Below, one piece after another: positions 43,441-55,266 of a DNA stretch of 64,000 bases (its first letter is position 1; each line of letters opens with the position of its first letter). Location: the NCBI GenBank assembly GCA_015179045.1, contig WHUZ01000039.1:62001-126000 (forward strand), read 5' to 3'. Made by a program: the position numbers and the translations under genes. Source of the DNA: Kalaharituber pfeilii. Lineage: Eukaryota; Ascomycota; Pezizomycetes; Pezizales; Pezizaceae. The notes beneath the pieces are model-generated. The model saw nothing but the letters and a program-made list of their open reading frames with translations, was not told the DNA's origin and did not search any database.

Positions 43441-44179
43441 CTAGTTTACGGCAAGACTACAGTAGTCGACGACCTCAGTTGGAAGTATTCGGCCTATGAT
43501 CTGCTGTGAAACAAGTTCTTGGAGGGACGTTTTGGCATGAAACGACCATTTATGAATCCAGTGGGTTGTCCAGATCCAGTTTGAGTGAAATCGACGTGAG
43601 GTCTGTGGTGCGTTTCTATAAGGGTTCATGACACAGGAACGACTCGTGTTTATCGAATTGAAGAAGCGAAGATTGATTCAGATTCACAATCCGACCTACA
43701 CGTAAGAAAGCAGCGTAATTGGAACTTTATTGCATCTTGAAGCTCTCCCTCAGCACTTAATGCTCACTATGAGACTTCGACGCTAGTATCCTCAATCGCT
43801 ATCCTCAATACTCTGCAGATTTTGAGTAGGTCCTAGGGATCCTTTCCGCCGAATAAAGCTAGAAGTCGTTATTTCCCGCAGGCTTCATCTCCAGCTATGG
43901 TAGGATAGCATGCACATGACTATGACTAAATATATATATTCAATAAACAGGCATTCAGGCAGCGACGTGTTTGTTCTCTAGCAAGGATTCTCCGAAGGGA
44001 CAGCCTAACATTAGGAGTACAGCAGAATCTTTGTCAAAGTAATCATCCTAGTCGTGATCGTCAGAATAATTTGGGGGGTTTCCGACAAGCCAATCGCAAA
44101 TGCCAAATGTATTGATCTTGTTTCAATATAATGGAGTCACAATAACCTGCTATTTATTTCTTCTACACGTAAGGGTTCA
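43441..44179. other. No gene seen
   Basis: No supported gene. Sequence around 43780-44000 (TATATATATTCAATAAACAG) could be promoter or LTR-like, but no paired end was found. Confidence 0.3.
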
Positions 44180-44190
44180 TCGCAAATTAT

Positions 44191-44810
44191 GGGGGGGCGC
44201 AAAGCTGATGTGGGTCAAGGCTCATATCGGGATTGCGGGGAATGAGGAAGCAGACAAGCAGGCAAAGAAGGGGACAAAGCAGAGGGAGAGGGGGTGACCA
44301 CGGGAAGTGGGGTGCGTCAGAAAATCAATGCATGGAGGAAGGAGAAAAGAGGGGTGAAGGGGTGCGGAGGTGGTAAGGTCATGGAGTGGAATAGGGTGGC
44401 AGTACCTAACTTCACGGCCATATGCTTGGAGAGAGGAAGGTACAAGGCTTGGTTGAAGAACTGGGGGTAGCAGAGTCAGGGGAGTGCAGGTGCGGGGAGC
44501 TTCAGACCGGGAAGCACTTAGCCTTCCGGTGCAGCCAACAAAAGAATCGTCCAGAAGGTTTCAGAGAATGGGAGGAAATGGAGAAGAACTGGAAGTGGAC
44601 GGCAGAGAATGGGGAGGAGTGGAACGAGCTGGAGAGGTTCTTTTCCGGAATTAAGTTTTAGAAGGCGGGGAGGTGGGGAAGAAATATGGGGTGATTTTAT
44701 GTACTTAGAACTTTCATTCTAGCCTGTCTCCGGGCTGTGAGGGCTTGCCCAGGGACCCTGCCATGGCTTCGTGCTGTGAACGGGGTTATGTGATTTAAAA
44801 AAAAAAAAAA
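44191..44810 (+). mobile_element. LINE family B 3' fragment
   Basis: TSD TCGCAAATTAT at 44180-44190 and 44811-44821. Encodes the RNase H end (KLMWVKAHIGIAGNEEADKQ) and, after a frameshift, CRCGELQTGKHLAFRC.. and ELERFFSGIKF with a stop at 44661, as at the end of the ORF2 at 1239-4154. The 3' tail is a diverged family-B hairpin and poly-A. Confidence 0.92.
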
Positions 44811-44821
44811 TCGCAAATTAT

Positions 44822-46240
44822 TATTGCCAAATGAGGTATACCGGTATGGCACTAGCCATTGCTGCCGATTTAGCACATTGCTATACATACCTCTCAGCCA
44901 GAGTCTGTGCCAGTACGCGGTCGGTAGATAGTACGATCGATTGGTGAATGGCTCGCATCGGTGAATGGAACAAACACTGACAAGACTCCAACCTCCGCTT
45001 TCATTATTTTTTATGTTTTATTTTATTTTATTTTATTTTTTTAACTTGGTCAATGTTCTGGATTCGTTTCGCGTCATTATTTCTTGAGCCATGGCAGCAT
45101 TATTTACGTACGGTTTTTGAATACATGACAGTAGCTCAGGGGCGGAGGTAAGAGAAAGGATTAGAAAAGCGGGTGGGAAGTGACGTAGTCCGAAGAAGCC
45201 CAGTACCAGTGGTAGTAAGGAACGAACAGTTTTCACAGAGGGTTGACAAAATGGGCCCTCTGCTAGGAGGAATAAAGTGAGTGATCGCGTGGGTGAGGTC
45301 CACCGGTAGCCGCCGGAAAGGCCACTCAAACAATCTCTCCCTCCGCCTCCTTCCATCTCCCAACAATCCACCAACTTCTTCACAATGCTGTAATCGGCTA
45401 GCCGATTCATTTTCTATAGCACATATCAACCACAGATTCTGAATTATGCAGAAATCAGCCATCCATGGCGCAATAACGAAACTATAATAATGCAAAATTC
45501 AGAAGCTTGACAAAAGGGGAAATATATATATATTCGAACCCCATGTACCTGTAACTCCCGCATACCCACAATCCCGTGTACTCAAAGACTTTTTGCTTGT
45601 GAGGAACAGAGCCTCTCATTTCGGAATAGAGGTCGAACTCAACAGGGCTTCCTCCACCGACCATATTTATAGATCCGGTCCATCTAGAGCCTACATCCCG
45701 CAAGTTCAAGCCCCAGTATTCGCCAAATGATTACAAGAAACAGGTATAAAGAAATTGAATACCACAAGACAAATCAATAAAAAAATAAGAAACAACAGCA
45801 CATGAGAATGATCGACCCTTCCAAGCAGTAATATGCATTATCCGGGAAGTGGGGTGTGGTGGTGGGACTGTTGGAGCAGCGGCCGAAAGTGAAGCGCAGG
45901 GCGGGAGGAGCAGGGGTGGGATAATTGGACGCAGTTAGAAAGTCTGCGACGACTGAGGGCACGTGGACATGCCGCTGAAGATACCGCGCAGCTGCTAGGG
46001 GGTGGAGGTGCTGTCACAGCTGCCGGAGAGGGCGGGTGAGATGCTGCTGCAGCTGCTTGACGGGGATTGTGGGACAGGTGGGGTGGTGCCAAGGGGCGCG
46101 ACAGGAGCTGGGGTGGGTGAGATGCAGTGGGATAGTGGGGTGCAGTGTGACGATGGCAATTCCGCAACTTTTTAACTGACCTATAATAAAGATCGAGTTT
46201 AATATGCACGTTCCTGGTGAATTCTAGGTGCGGTAGGAAC
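44822..46240. other. No gene supported
   Basis: Contains an AT-rich (TTTTA)n-like run at about 45005-45040 and a GC-rich, proline/serine/histidine-coding minus frame (45838-46437). I do not trust that frame because it overlaps the better-looking frame at 46241. Confidence 0.3.
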
Positions 46241-47264
46241 TTAGAAGTATTTCCTAATGCATCCGTTATATATAACAGGTATCCATTTGTATGGAGACAG
46301 GGGTGTAAATGCCAGCAGTTTCTCTCCGGATACCAACTGCGTGCTACCACCGTTCCCATACAAACTGACCTTGAGGGTACTAAGAATGCCGGACCGGTAT
46401 AGTAAGGTAGGACCGTACTCGAGTGCCAAACTTGCATTTATAATTAGTGTGCCTCGGGAGCTGAGAATAAGCACAGTGCGCCCCCACATATCTGGATGCA
46501 CAAGGACAACTCTGTCGGCGCACTCGGATGAAAATGGCGGGCTCGTTGCAAATTTTCCTATGCGCCTTATGCAAAAGGCCATTTTTCCCTTCTCCTGATT
46601 TGTGGGAATAGTGATGAACTGAGGCTCTAAATCACTTCCCAATCATGGGTGATCGTACTTATGACTGTCCAATGCTGCTGTATCTGCGAAAGCCTTGGGA
46701 CCGATGCTACATTTTTCTTTTGTATGGCACGATGTGTAGACAGCTGGAATTGCATATGTCCTAAGCGCCCTCGGTACTAAGGAGACAGCCCTCATTCCGG
46801 TTTCCTTCACTTCAACCACTGTCACATATATACTCGCAACTCAAAACAGCTTTCCTGGTTGCCCGCACCGTAGCAACATGGACTATTCCGCTACAGGAAA
46901 ATGGATCGCAGCTCGGTAACGCGTAAGAGCCGGCCCAGTGAAGTTGCTGGTCCCCATAGCGCCACTGGGTCTCTGAACGAACCAAGGTGCTCAGGGTAAG
47001 CCCGGAAAAGGAACTGGATGGCAAAGCACACCAGTGGAATGTACAGGAGGCAAGGCTTTCGAAGAACCCGGATACTCGTAACCCCCTTGAATCATTCCAC
47101 GCTGCAAGCAAGCTGTATACCATGCAGTAGCCAGACTGAATGTAAATAAGATATGTGTCCAATTCAGCACCCGAGTATACTACATAATCAGAATTCAGAG
47201 GTACACTCGTGATATTGTTGAGATTCATGAAGTAAGGATATCTAATTAAATATACTGACAGCAT
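46241..47264 (-). pseudogene. Degenerate gene of unknown family
   Basis: Two minus-strand frames follow each other. 47264-46812 (MLSVYLIRYPYFMNLNNITS.., about 150 codons) is followed, after a frameshift near 46820, by 46825-46241. That second frame (VVEVKETGMRAVSLVPRALR.. KMAFCIRRIGKFATSPPFSS.. DMWGRTVLILSSRGTLIINA) is open for about 194 codons except for one TGA at 46643-46645. The second part alternates hydrophobic and polar residues like a beta-rich domain. I do not recognise it. Confidence 0.35.
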
Positions 47265-47265
47265 G

Positions 47266-48245
47266 GTGACACCGGCAAGATCTGGACTGAAGACGCGTGA
47301 GGCAACTCATGAAGAGTGCATTGAAATACATACTCTCCGCTATCGAGCTGGATGGAGTTATGAGAAAATAGCCGAAGAGATGGGAATCCACTGAACCACA
47401 ATTGCTCGAATATGCGGACAGCCTCGTACTCCAAGCAAACGTAAGCAGAACGACATCGAAAAATTACTACTCCACAACGACATCAACTAGTAGCTGTTGC
47501 TACTCATCGAGATTCTGTCTGCCGCAGACTGACATTCTCAGAAGTTGCAGAGATAGCTGAAATTCAAGCATGCGGACGAGTATTAAAGGAGACATTTGAA
47601 ATGGAGGGCTATTTTCGAAGAGATGCATAACGTAAACCATTTCTTGACGCTGAGAAAAAGGCTAGAAGATTGGTATGGGCTGTGGCACATCTTTACTGGA
47701 CAATTAGATGTGGAGAGAAGTCATTTGGACAGATGAATCATATATTCGATTGAATGGAAGAGCTGGATGAGTATGGGTTACTCGACAAGAAAATGAAGAA
47801 TCATGAAGATTGCCTAGTTCCTAAGTGAGCTGCCGGTGGTTCTACAAGTGAGGTTGTTGTTTGGCAGAAGAATGGTTGGCGGAATATCACATCAGAATCA
47901 TATCATGTCCTTCGTCCTGTCTTATGTCCATAATGGTTTGAATGAAGTTGTCGAGCAGGAAAATGGTTGACAGACATGGAGGATGGTGCTTCTGCTCATA
48001 CTGCAAAGGCAACTCAAGCAGTACGAAAGGAAGTTGGAATGGAATCACTGCCATGGGTAGCAGGTTTACCAGATCTCAATCCTATTGAGAATATCTGGAG
48101 AATGATCAAGACAAGGATAAACAACGTCAAGATAGAGCTACTACAGCAGAGGGGGTATGTCAACAGATTCAGGAGGAATGGCAGAAGATCAAGCTGGAGG
48201 AGATTTTGAGACTTGTAGATAGTATGCCTGAGCGAGTTATAGGTA
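47266..48245 (+). pseudogene. Tc1/mariner transposase relic
   Basis: Plus-strand pieces in several frames: an HTH region (LRYRAGWSYEKIAEEMGIH, TTIARICGQPRTPSKRK), then FSEVAEIAEIQACGRVLKET, the first DDE Asp region VIWTDESYIRLNGRAG, the second in DMEDGASAHTAKATQ and the third in AGLPDLNPIENIWRMIKTRI. There are many stops and shifts. Order and motifs fit a DDE_3-type Tc1/mariner transposase. I could not find inverted ends. Confidence 0.75.
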
Positions 48246-48954
48246 TAATTGCTGCCAACGACGGCCACACAAAATTCTAATTTACATTTGGTCTGGCTAC
48301 TGCACGGTATGCAGCTTACTTGCGGCGTGCAATACTTCAGGGGGGGTATGAGTATTACAATGGACTAACAGAATACATGTGCATGGGACCGAATGCGGAC
48401 GCCCAGTTACTCAACCAACCAGAGCGACATGATGAAACCACGTCGCATATCGAATCATTGCAGCAACCAACGGAATCTTTTGCACGTTTTGAACTAACAG
48501 GGTCTGGTCTCATATCGAACCAGGGACCTAATGATGAAAGCAATCCTTGCAAAGAACCGGGGAAGAGAATAGAACTAGCTGGACCCAAGGGACGATGAGT
48601 AGCTTCTGGATTGGGCAGCGAAGAAGGGTTTTTGTCGGATGAGGGAAGGCGGAGCTCCCATGTTCTTATTGACAGCTACCAGGCTCTGACAGCCGCACTG
48701 AATGACATTTCAGGAATTGTTTCAAAAGCTGCTCTGGGGCGAGATGATCGCTTCTGGTCACAAGCTAGTCTGGACCTATACAAAACATCACTTCAATACT
48801 TCATTAACGATAACCATGACTTTAGTTTCGCCCACGCTTTTGCAGGAGGATGTTGTATCCTCCCAACTGGAGATGGCCGTGCCACTTTGAATTTCGTCCA
48901 GAGGATTTTGCTCCTAGCCTTAGTTGTCTTAAGGATAATTTATAGAGAATCATA

Positions 48955-50206
48955 AGAGTAATCGAGAGTTCATATGAACCCCTCGAGTTTCCGACAACCC
49001 GAGACGGCTTTGGGACCTATGCAGCCACAAGGACATTCCATTAATCTGGGTTACATGGACAGGGCTTACACTACGTACTGGAGTCTCCCTTTGGTCGATC
49101 TCACACAGCTGGTCTCCTGAGGAATATATTTGGACACCTATGAACAACTTTGAACGGCCCGTTCCAATACGAAAAGAGGTAACATTAGTATCCATTTACG
49201 AGGAACTCCTCCAGCTTGGCTGTAGGTATGCATTGTTGGATATTCTGTGCCTACGGCAAGAGTTTCCGAGAAATTTGTGAGATGCGCGGCATCCACTCCA
49301 AGAGTGGAGACGCAGGGAGCAGCTCCGCCTGTCAGAGTGGACAATTGATGTCCCAACCATTGGTTACATATATGGCGAAGCCGCTGAAATTGTTATACCT
49401 CAATAGCTTAGGAAGACCTTTCAATCCAGGCGTCTGGCAAGATGAACATCACTGGCTGAACAGATCCTGGACATTGCAGGAACTGCCACCAAAATACACA
49501 GAGATCCGTTTAGCTGGAACCACAGATGTTGAAGATGCACTGCGCAAACCAGTATGTCTTTTTTTTTTTATTTCACATAACCCCGCTTGCAGCTGTTCGC
49601 CATGGCAGGGTCCCTGGACCGAAGTCCTTCTGGGCCGGAGACAGGCACCTGTGCAACTACATACAAAATCGTCCCTGTAAAAACACACAACGATACTATG
49701 ACTTCGGTGATGTGGAGGAAACACAAAGCGAAAGCCCAATCCCCCAAGAGAACAATAAAGCACGAATACTCAAATATCCCCCCAGAGAATCAAGCAGTCA
49801 TATCCATCTCCTCCACATCCCTCCCCTTCCCCTTTCTGTCCACCTTTGTTATTCTGTCCCAGTCATACAAGCACGAGTGGTACCATTTGCCTGATAACCG
49901 TACCTTCGCTGGTGTTTGACTATCTGATTCTACCTCCCCCTCCAGGTAGATAACAATCGAGCTAGTCTTCTTTCCCTCCCTCCTTTCTTTTCCCACCAAC
50001 CATCTTGCCGCAACAATCTTCCCCATCCATGGGTTCGCCTTTTCCATCCACTCTCTTACTTTCCCAAGTTTCTTCGTCACCGCTATGCCATGCACAAACC
50101 AGTATGTCGTTGTTCTTTTAAACATTTGTATCCACCGAATACATCACCTGCACGAAAACAGCACTTTTGTTCCCCTTAACCTGCCCATCATCTACGTCCT
50201 ACTTAA
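48955..50206 (+). pseudogene. HET-domain (heterokaryon incompatibility) protein relic
   Basis: Pieces in different plus frames line up with a HET domain: RLWDLCSHKDIPLIWVTW, ISHSWSPEEYIWTPMNN, ERPVPIRKEVTLVSIYEELL, LGCRYALLDILCLRQEF, LSEWTIDVPTIGYIYGEAAE, YLNSLGRPF and HHWLNRSWTLQELPPKYTEI. In fungi HET proteins trigger cell death on non-self fusion. At least two frameshifts and a LINE insertion (49559-50091, after RKPVC) break it, and a second LINE follows at 50214. Frames at 48376-48955 may be its N-terminus. Confidence 0.75.
49559..50091 (-). mobile_element. LINE family B, ORF1-only copy
   Basis: TSD GCGCAAACCAGTATGTC at 49542-49558 and GCACAAACCAGTATGTC at 50092-50108 (17 bp, one mismatch). 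The minus strand encodes an ORF1 C-terminus (VHGIAVTKKLGKVREWMEKA, WLVGKERREGKKTSSIVIYL, KVRLSGKWYHSCLYDWDR, stop at about 49790) followed directly by the family-B 3' UTR and tail. No ORF2 lies between. Confidence 0.92.
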
Positions 50207-50267
50207 TAGCAAACAATTTTTCTTTTTTTTTTTTTAAATATATACATATATCATTACTCGCGTACCG

Positions 50268-50630
50268 GCTAGCTCGATTGTCATCTACCTGGAGGGGGAG
50301 GTGGAGTCGGATAGCCAAACACCAGCGAAGGTAAGGTTGTCAGGCAAGTGGTACGATTCGTGCCTGTATGACTGGGACAGAAATTCAAAGGTGGACAGAA
50401 AGGGGAAGAGGAGGGACGTGGAGGAAATGGACTTGACGTAATCTTTCATTTTTGGAGGAGCGGGTTGTCTCATGGGTTTTATTTCCTCTATTCCCTTTTG
50501 AATGTCGGTGTATATAGTGAGTTGTTTGGCCTGTCTCCGGGCCATAAGGACTTCGGTCCAGGGACCCTGCCATGGCGAACAGCTGCAAGCGGGGTTGTGT
50601 GAGATAAAAAAAAAAAAAAAAAAAAAAAAA
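50268..50630 (+). mobile_element. LINE family B, ORF1-only, inserted in a family A tail
   Basis: TSD ACTCGCGTACCG at 50256-50267 and 50631-50642; the duplicated bases are part of the family-A 3' tail. Encodes the ORF1 end (IVIYLEGEVESDSQTPAKVR, LSGKWYDSCLYDWDR) and then 3' UTR, the family-B hairpin and about 26 A. Confidence 0.93.
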
Positions 50631-50806
50631 ACTCGCGTACCGCCCTACGGCTTATGGCGAGATTAGGTACACAGGAAATATAAACAGAAATAAAAGGGTA
50701 AAATGGCATAGACTAAATCAAGTGATCATTCCTTCACTCCCTCCCTGCCCACTCTAGCATGACCGCCAGCGGGTCTCTTTCCTCCCCTTTCGCCTTTGGA
50801 GATTCT

Positions 50807-51196
50807 AATACACGGAATAGCCCTGAGAAAGGATCTGGGGAAAGTCCGAAGATGGTTGGAGGAGGACAACAAAGGCATAAGCAGAATCATTGGGATCAGG
50901 TGGCTGAGACGGAAGACAATGTTGGAAGAAGGAAAGAAGGCAAGCTCAGCCGTGGTGTACTTGGAGTAATCGACCGAAATAGAGAGAGTGCGCTTGGGAG
51001 GAAAATGGTTGGGGGTCAGTACGAGTCGGACAGACAACGGGGGAGTTAGGACATAGGACTCGCTGACCCCCGCACCATTTAAGATTGTCGCGGGCCCCAC
51101 ATGTAACTACCTTTTACCTTTCCTTTATCTCTTATGTACTTAAATCCTCGCCATAGCCCTTAGGGCGGCATGCGAGTAATGATATAGAAAAAAAAT
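50807..51196 (+). mobile_element. LINE family A, ORF1-only, 5'-truncated
   Basis: TSD TTTGGAGATTCT at 50795-50806 and TTTGGAGGTTCT at 51197-51208. Begins within ORF1 (IALRKDLGKVRRWLEEDNKG, IIGIRWLRRKTMLEEGKKAS, SAVVYLE then stop, further decayed) and passes directly to the family-A tail and an A-rich end. Confidence 0.92.
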
Positions 51197-51208
51197 TTTG
51201 GAGGTTCT

Positions 51209-52732
51209 CTCACTGCCGCCTGGCCCCCGGGCCATTTCTGCATCCATACTCTGCACTCTTCCCAGATGTGTGTAGTTGTCTCTTCCCCTTCCCCGCACCA
51301 TCGGCACTCCGGGCACTCCGCCGTGTCTATTCAGAACTTCCACGATCTGAGCCCAGCAACCCCGCTAATGTGGCTGTTAGCCCCCCCAGTCGCTGTAGTG
51401 GTCTGTAACTTAGCCTCAGCCTGTCTCTTTCCTCCGCTCATTGGGCTCTCGCCTCCATGCACATTCCGGCCTCCGTGATCACCTCGGTCTGGTAGGGCAG
51501 CAGCGCGCCAATCCTGGCCCCCCTGTCTGCTTCTCATTGCCCTCCACTCCTTTGTGGTCCTTGACCCACATCGCTGTTACGTCTAGCCCTCCCCTGTGTA
51601 TCCTGCTATCCCAGGCCTTCCTAGCTAGGTGCGCGGCCCCTCCGTGTGTTGGATGACCCTCTGATACGGCTCTCAGTTTCTGGAGGGCTACTTTGGAGTC
51701 TGTTATCGATAGTATCTCCTCGTCTCCTCGATCTAGTGCTTTTGTCATCGCGACAAGCTCTACGTCGTTCACCCTGGCTCTCGTTCCTAGGTACTGCGAG
51801 GTCAGTTTGTCCTTCCACAGACTTATCCCGGTTCTTCCTGCGATTCTGCTGCCATCAGTGTATGCTGCCTTCCATCCTTGATCTGGCTCCCCTTTTACCC
51901 TTTTCTCCCATTCGTGTCTCTCTGCTTTAGCATCAACTGTGCTGAGTATTGCTAGCGGCAGTGGGTCCTTCCACTCCAATGAGCCCTCGAGGTATTGCAC
52001 GTCCTCTTCTTCCCCGAGGGGCGGTTCGCTTTTGAATGTCAGCGACCTGGCTTCAATTCGGACCGATTCGCGTCCCGCGAAGGTATGCACTAACTCCAGG
52101 TTCGTTAGGCCCTCCACTACATCTACTCGGGTTCCCCAGGGCCTCCTACAATGGATCGCGCTATTGTATATTGCCACTTTTCTAGCCCCCTCAGCTTCTG
52201 CTCTGGTGGTGCACCTTTCGCATACTCCATCCAGGCCCAGCCTCCCTATGTAGCGATCGCTCTGGCTATGCCTGTATACAGCTGTCTTCTCTTCACTGGA
52301 CCTAGTCGCCCCAGTCTTGAGGCCACCCCCCATGCAGCCTTGCCTAGGTTTAGTCGCTTCTGGAAGTGTGGTGTGAACTTCAGCTCCCAGTCCGTTTGTA
52401 GGCCTACCATTCTGTAATTCGGTCCTTTGAGTCTGAAGATGATCGTCTCTCTCTTTCCGTCATCTAACTCGAAACCCTCCAGTCGAGCTTCTGTTTCTAG
52501 CTGAGCTTGGTGTGCTCTCAACTCTCTCTTCAGCTGAGTGAGGTTCTTGCTTGATATGGCGCTGTAGAAGTCGTCGACGTATGTGCGGGTGAACTTTCTC
52601 CGACTGGTGGCGCGGACCACTGGCTGTATGGCTGTATGCCTACTAGGAAAAGGGCTGGTGACAGGGGTGAGCCTTGGAGTTCCGTCTGTCATTGTGGCTG
52701 CAGCTCGTGTCTTGCCGTCCCAGCTGAGTTCT
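51209..52732 (-). pseudogene. LINE family A ORF2: RT + RNase H, decayed
   Basis: Minus strand, starting at SWDGKTRAAATMTDGTPR with a decayed PQGSPLSP block. Catalytic TRTYVDDFYSAI, FELDDGKRETIIFRLKGPNY and KRRQLYTGIARAIAT, then a shift near 52250 to WMEYAKGAPPEQ-like sequence, RNase H KAAYTDGSRIAGRTG, NDVELVAMTKAL (Glu kept), LSITDSKVALQ and AMWVKDHKGVEGNEK. A further shift precedes the zinc-like C-terminus, which continues beyond the nested copy at 50690-50794 (MLEWAGRE). Confidence 0.85.
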
Positions 52733-52973
52733 AGCAAATACATACAGGCAACATACCTCAACTTGCATGTTTCTTCCCACTGTTTGCTAATATGCGACTA
52801 AGCAGATTGATGGTTCCATGACACTTGGCGCCTGGAGCAATTGAGACAGTGGAGAGATGATGTTCGGTATTTACTTTACTGCACGAAATGAAAAGGTGGT
52901 ATACTTGGAACCCTGTTGGTAAAGAGGCAGATCACAACCATCACTCCCTTGCTTAATGAGCTACAGTACACTC

Positions 52974-53672
52974 TCGATATAAGAATATCGTCGGGTGGCA
53001 GGAAAATATCCTTATATCGAAAATATTCTTCTATCAAGTAGAGTGGAGGTTCAGCCATGTAATATATATGATGCTAGCTATATCGACACCAAATGCCTAC
53101 AACAACATGCATGCGCCATACACTAAATTCCATTCAACCACTAGTTCTCTTTTGCTGTTGTTTTACAGGCAATAAGCATCTGTTCAACTGGGATACAAGA
53201 AAGAAAGTCTTTGATTCTTGTCTGCTTGGTACATTGCGCTGATGGTTTGAAAGCTTCATGCCTTATCCGGATACCTTTCCTTTTACCACCGTTTGATTGC
53301 CTGCCAGCCAGAGTATGGGTTTTGTGCTGCACGTTCTTGCATATATTGACGCTCGGCTTGGTTCCAATTTTGACATTTAGGAGTTCCAGCAGGAGGCATG
53401 ATTAATCAGGAGGTTCGCTGAAGTAAATTCCACACAGCTGATTGTAATGATGAATTACATTTAGATCAAGTGTGTGTGTATACGGTACAGGGAAATGATC
53501 CCGAGAAGTGGGGGATCTCTTATCGATAAGCTCGCCAATTAGTATTAGTGCACATTCGATATAAGAATATGTACATGACTAAGCAAGAAAAATTGGGAAT
53601 ATTCTTGTAACGAAAATATTCTTAATTTGTATGGGGGCGGGCCGGTCATATTCTTATATCGAGAGTATACTG
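52974..53672. mobile_element. TA-flanked pogo/Tc1-type deletion derivative (699 bp)
   Basis: Inverted ends CAGTACACTCTCGATATAAG and CAGTATACTCTCGATATAAG, each followed by AATAT, flanked by TA (52972-52973, 53673-53674). The ends starting CAGTA and the TA duplication fit Tc1/mariner-pogo. The minus strand near 53400-53250 keeps a short HTH start (MPPAGTPKCQNWNQAERQYM, AIKRW, KERYPDKA), so it came from a coding element. Confidence 0.85.
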
Positions 53673-53674
53673 TA

Positions 53675-55253
53675 CCGCTCTATAAACCCAATGAGACCCC
53701 AAAGGATGGCTAGACCCGGTGGGTGAGTAACGTTACAGAGCGCCGCATCCGTCTTAATTCACGTTTGTCCATCAACTACTAACGTTGTTTCCGCACCCAT
53801 CACCCTATCATTGGTTTCCTGGCTGGGAACAGGTGTCCGGGCTCCTGTCGTTTCCCAAATATGCGAGGCACTGGTAGGGACTGCAAAGCACTGTTCCGCC
53901 GGTCAAGATCCACAGCGGCATACTCTACAGGTTTTGCAAATTGAAGAGAATAGGAAAAATATGTGAAGGGCATTCTTATGGATCCAATGCTATTCTCCAG
54001 TCCACCATTTAGGATGGATTCCTCTTAGACTTTGGCGTTGATGAATCACTAGATTATGCGCTAGTTGACATAATGCCTAGAAAATAGGGCCCTCCGTCTA
54101 CATTACAGTGGATACAGGGCCATCGCATTGTAATCGTTTGTCGTCACGGTGAGCTTAGACTAACCGAGATGCCACGTCCTGTGCACCTGAAAGAACGGGA
54201 AAGAGAGTTCCATTTACGTAGAGTTGCTACCTTCCGATGGAAGAGTGGATAGGCTGAACCAGGACTCCCCGCCGAGTTGCCCTTTCCTTTTGACGTCCAG
54301 TTTTTCTCGATTGATACCGACGGAGAGTACATCACCTCGGTCAGCCTACAGTAGGCTCAGGTTATCCAGTATGACAGGTATCCAAAGTGACAGGTTTGTC
54401 TGTAATGATATAAAAGAAAAAGAAAAAAATACCCGGCCCTCTTGTGCAAGGCTGATCATTTAATCAGCCCGTCTTGAAGGAATGTATCCCATGGAGAGGC
54501 AGCCGAGTGCTCCCCTCCCCCCTCGGACCCGACGCACAGAAATTTAAAAAATAAATAAATAAGTAAAAATACAGAAAAATACAGAAAACTATAACGCTAT
54601 ATGAGTGAACTTCAAAGAATTGAAACTTTTAATCAGCACAGAATGTGAGTAACTTTTGGTAAAGGTCAAAAGTGCTGGCCGGGCGGTCGGCTGCACGTCT
54701 CGCCTCGATAGAGAGGATACCGTAGCCTTGCTTGGCCAGTGTCAGGGTGACCGAACAAAGTATCAATGATGCCATGATGATGAGAGAGAAGCTTGTTAAT
54801 TAGCACTCAATGTCAAATAGAATAATACAATAACAGACACGCTGGAGGCCTATATATAGAGGCCGTTTAGGCCTCTATACAAAGGTCAAGTTCCAAGCGT
54901 TGTCCTAAGTTACACCTACATTTCGCTACAATCGCAGACACCGTAACAGCCAGTTACAACCATTACCTGAAATTAAGCTCATTCGTTACCTGGGACATTT
55001 AGTCGACATCAGACGCCAGTGCTGCAATTCCATTGTGGTGCCCGTACCGGGGCACAGGGGCACAATGAACTGAAACACTTTGCAAGATAATATTCATTGT
55101 AACCCAGAGCAGTGAAAAGGTAACGGACGTTACATACGGGACACAGAAGGTTCATATATTTCTGGAAAGATGATCTAGAGAACCACTAAAAAGTAGGATT
55201 GACTCCTTCCTCCCCGTCGTCAAGGCACAGCACTGGAGAGTTACAGATTTTTC
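53675..55253. other. No gene; possible solo LTR near 54650-55134
   Basis: No supported gene. The reverse strand from 55134 starts TGTAACGTCCGTTACC, has TATATATAG near 54850 and a CT/AT-rich leader. This composition is typical of a fungal Gypsy LTR. No second end with a matching 5-bp duplication was found, so this is weak. Confidence 0.3.
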
Positions 55254-55266
55254 AAGCTTTTCGCTT

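Larger units (their letters stand above)
50214..52732 (-). mobile_element. LINE family A, 5'-truncated, with two nested LINE insertions
   Basis: Poly-T at 50216 and the reversed tail. Possible TSD TAGCAAA at 50207-50213 and 52733-52739. The body continues at 50643-50794 and 51209-52732. Nested in it are a family-B ORF1-only copy (50268-50630) and a family-A ORF1-only copy (50807-51196). Confidence 0.85.

Noticed and set aside
45838..46437. 199-codon minus-strand frame rich in Pro, Ser and His
   Set aside because: Low-complexity composition and overlap with a more protein-like frame at 46241 make it a probable artefact.
54620..55134. Solo Gypsy LTR
   Set aside because: The TGTAAC start and TATA box are suggestive on the reverse strand, but no second terminus or 5-bp duplication was found.
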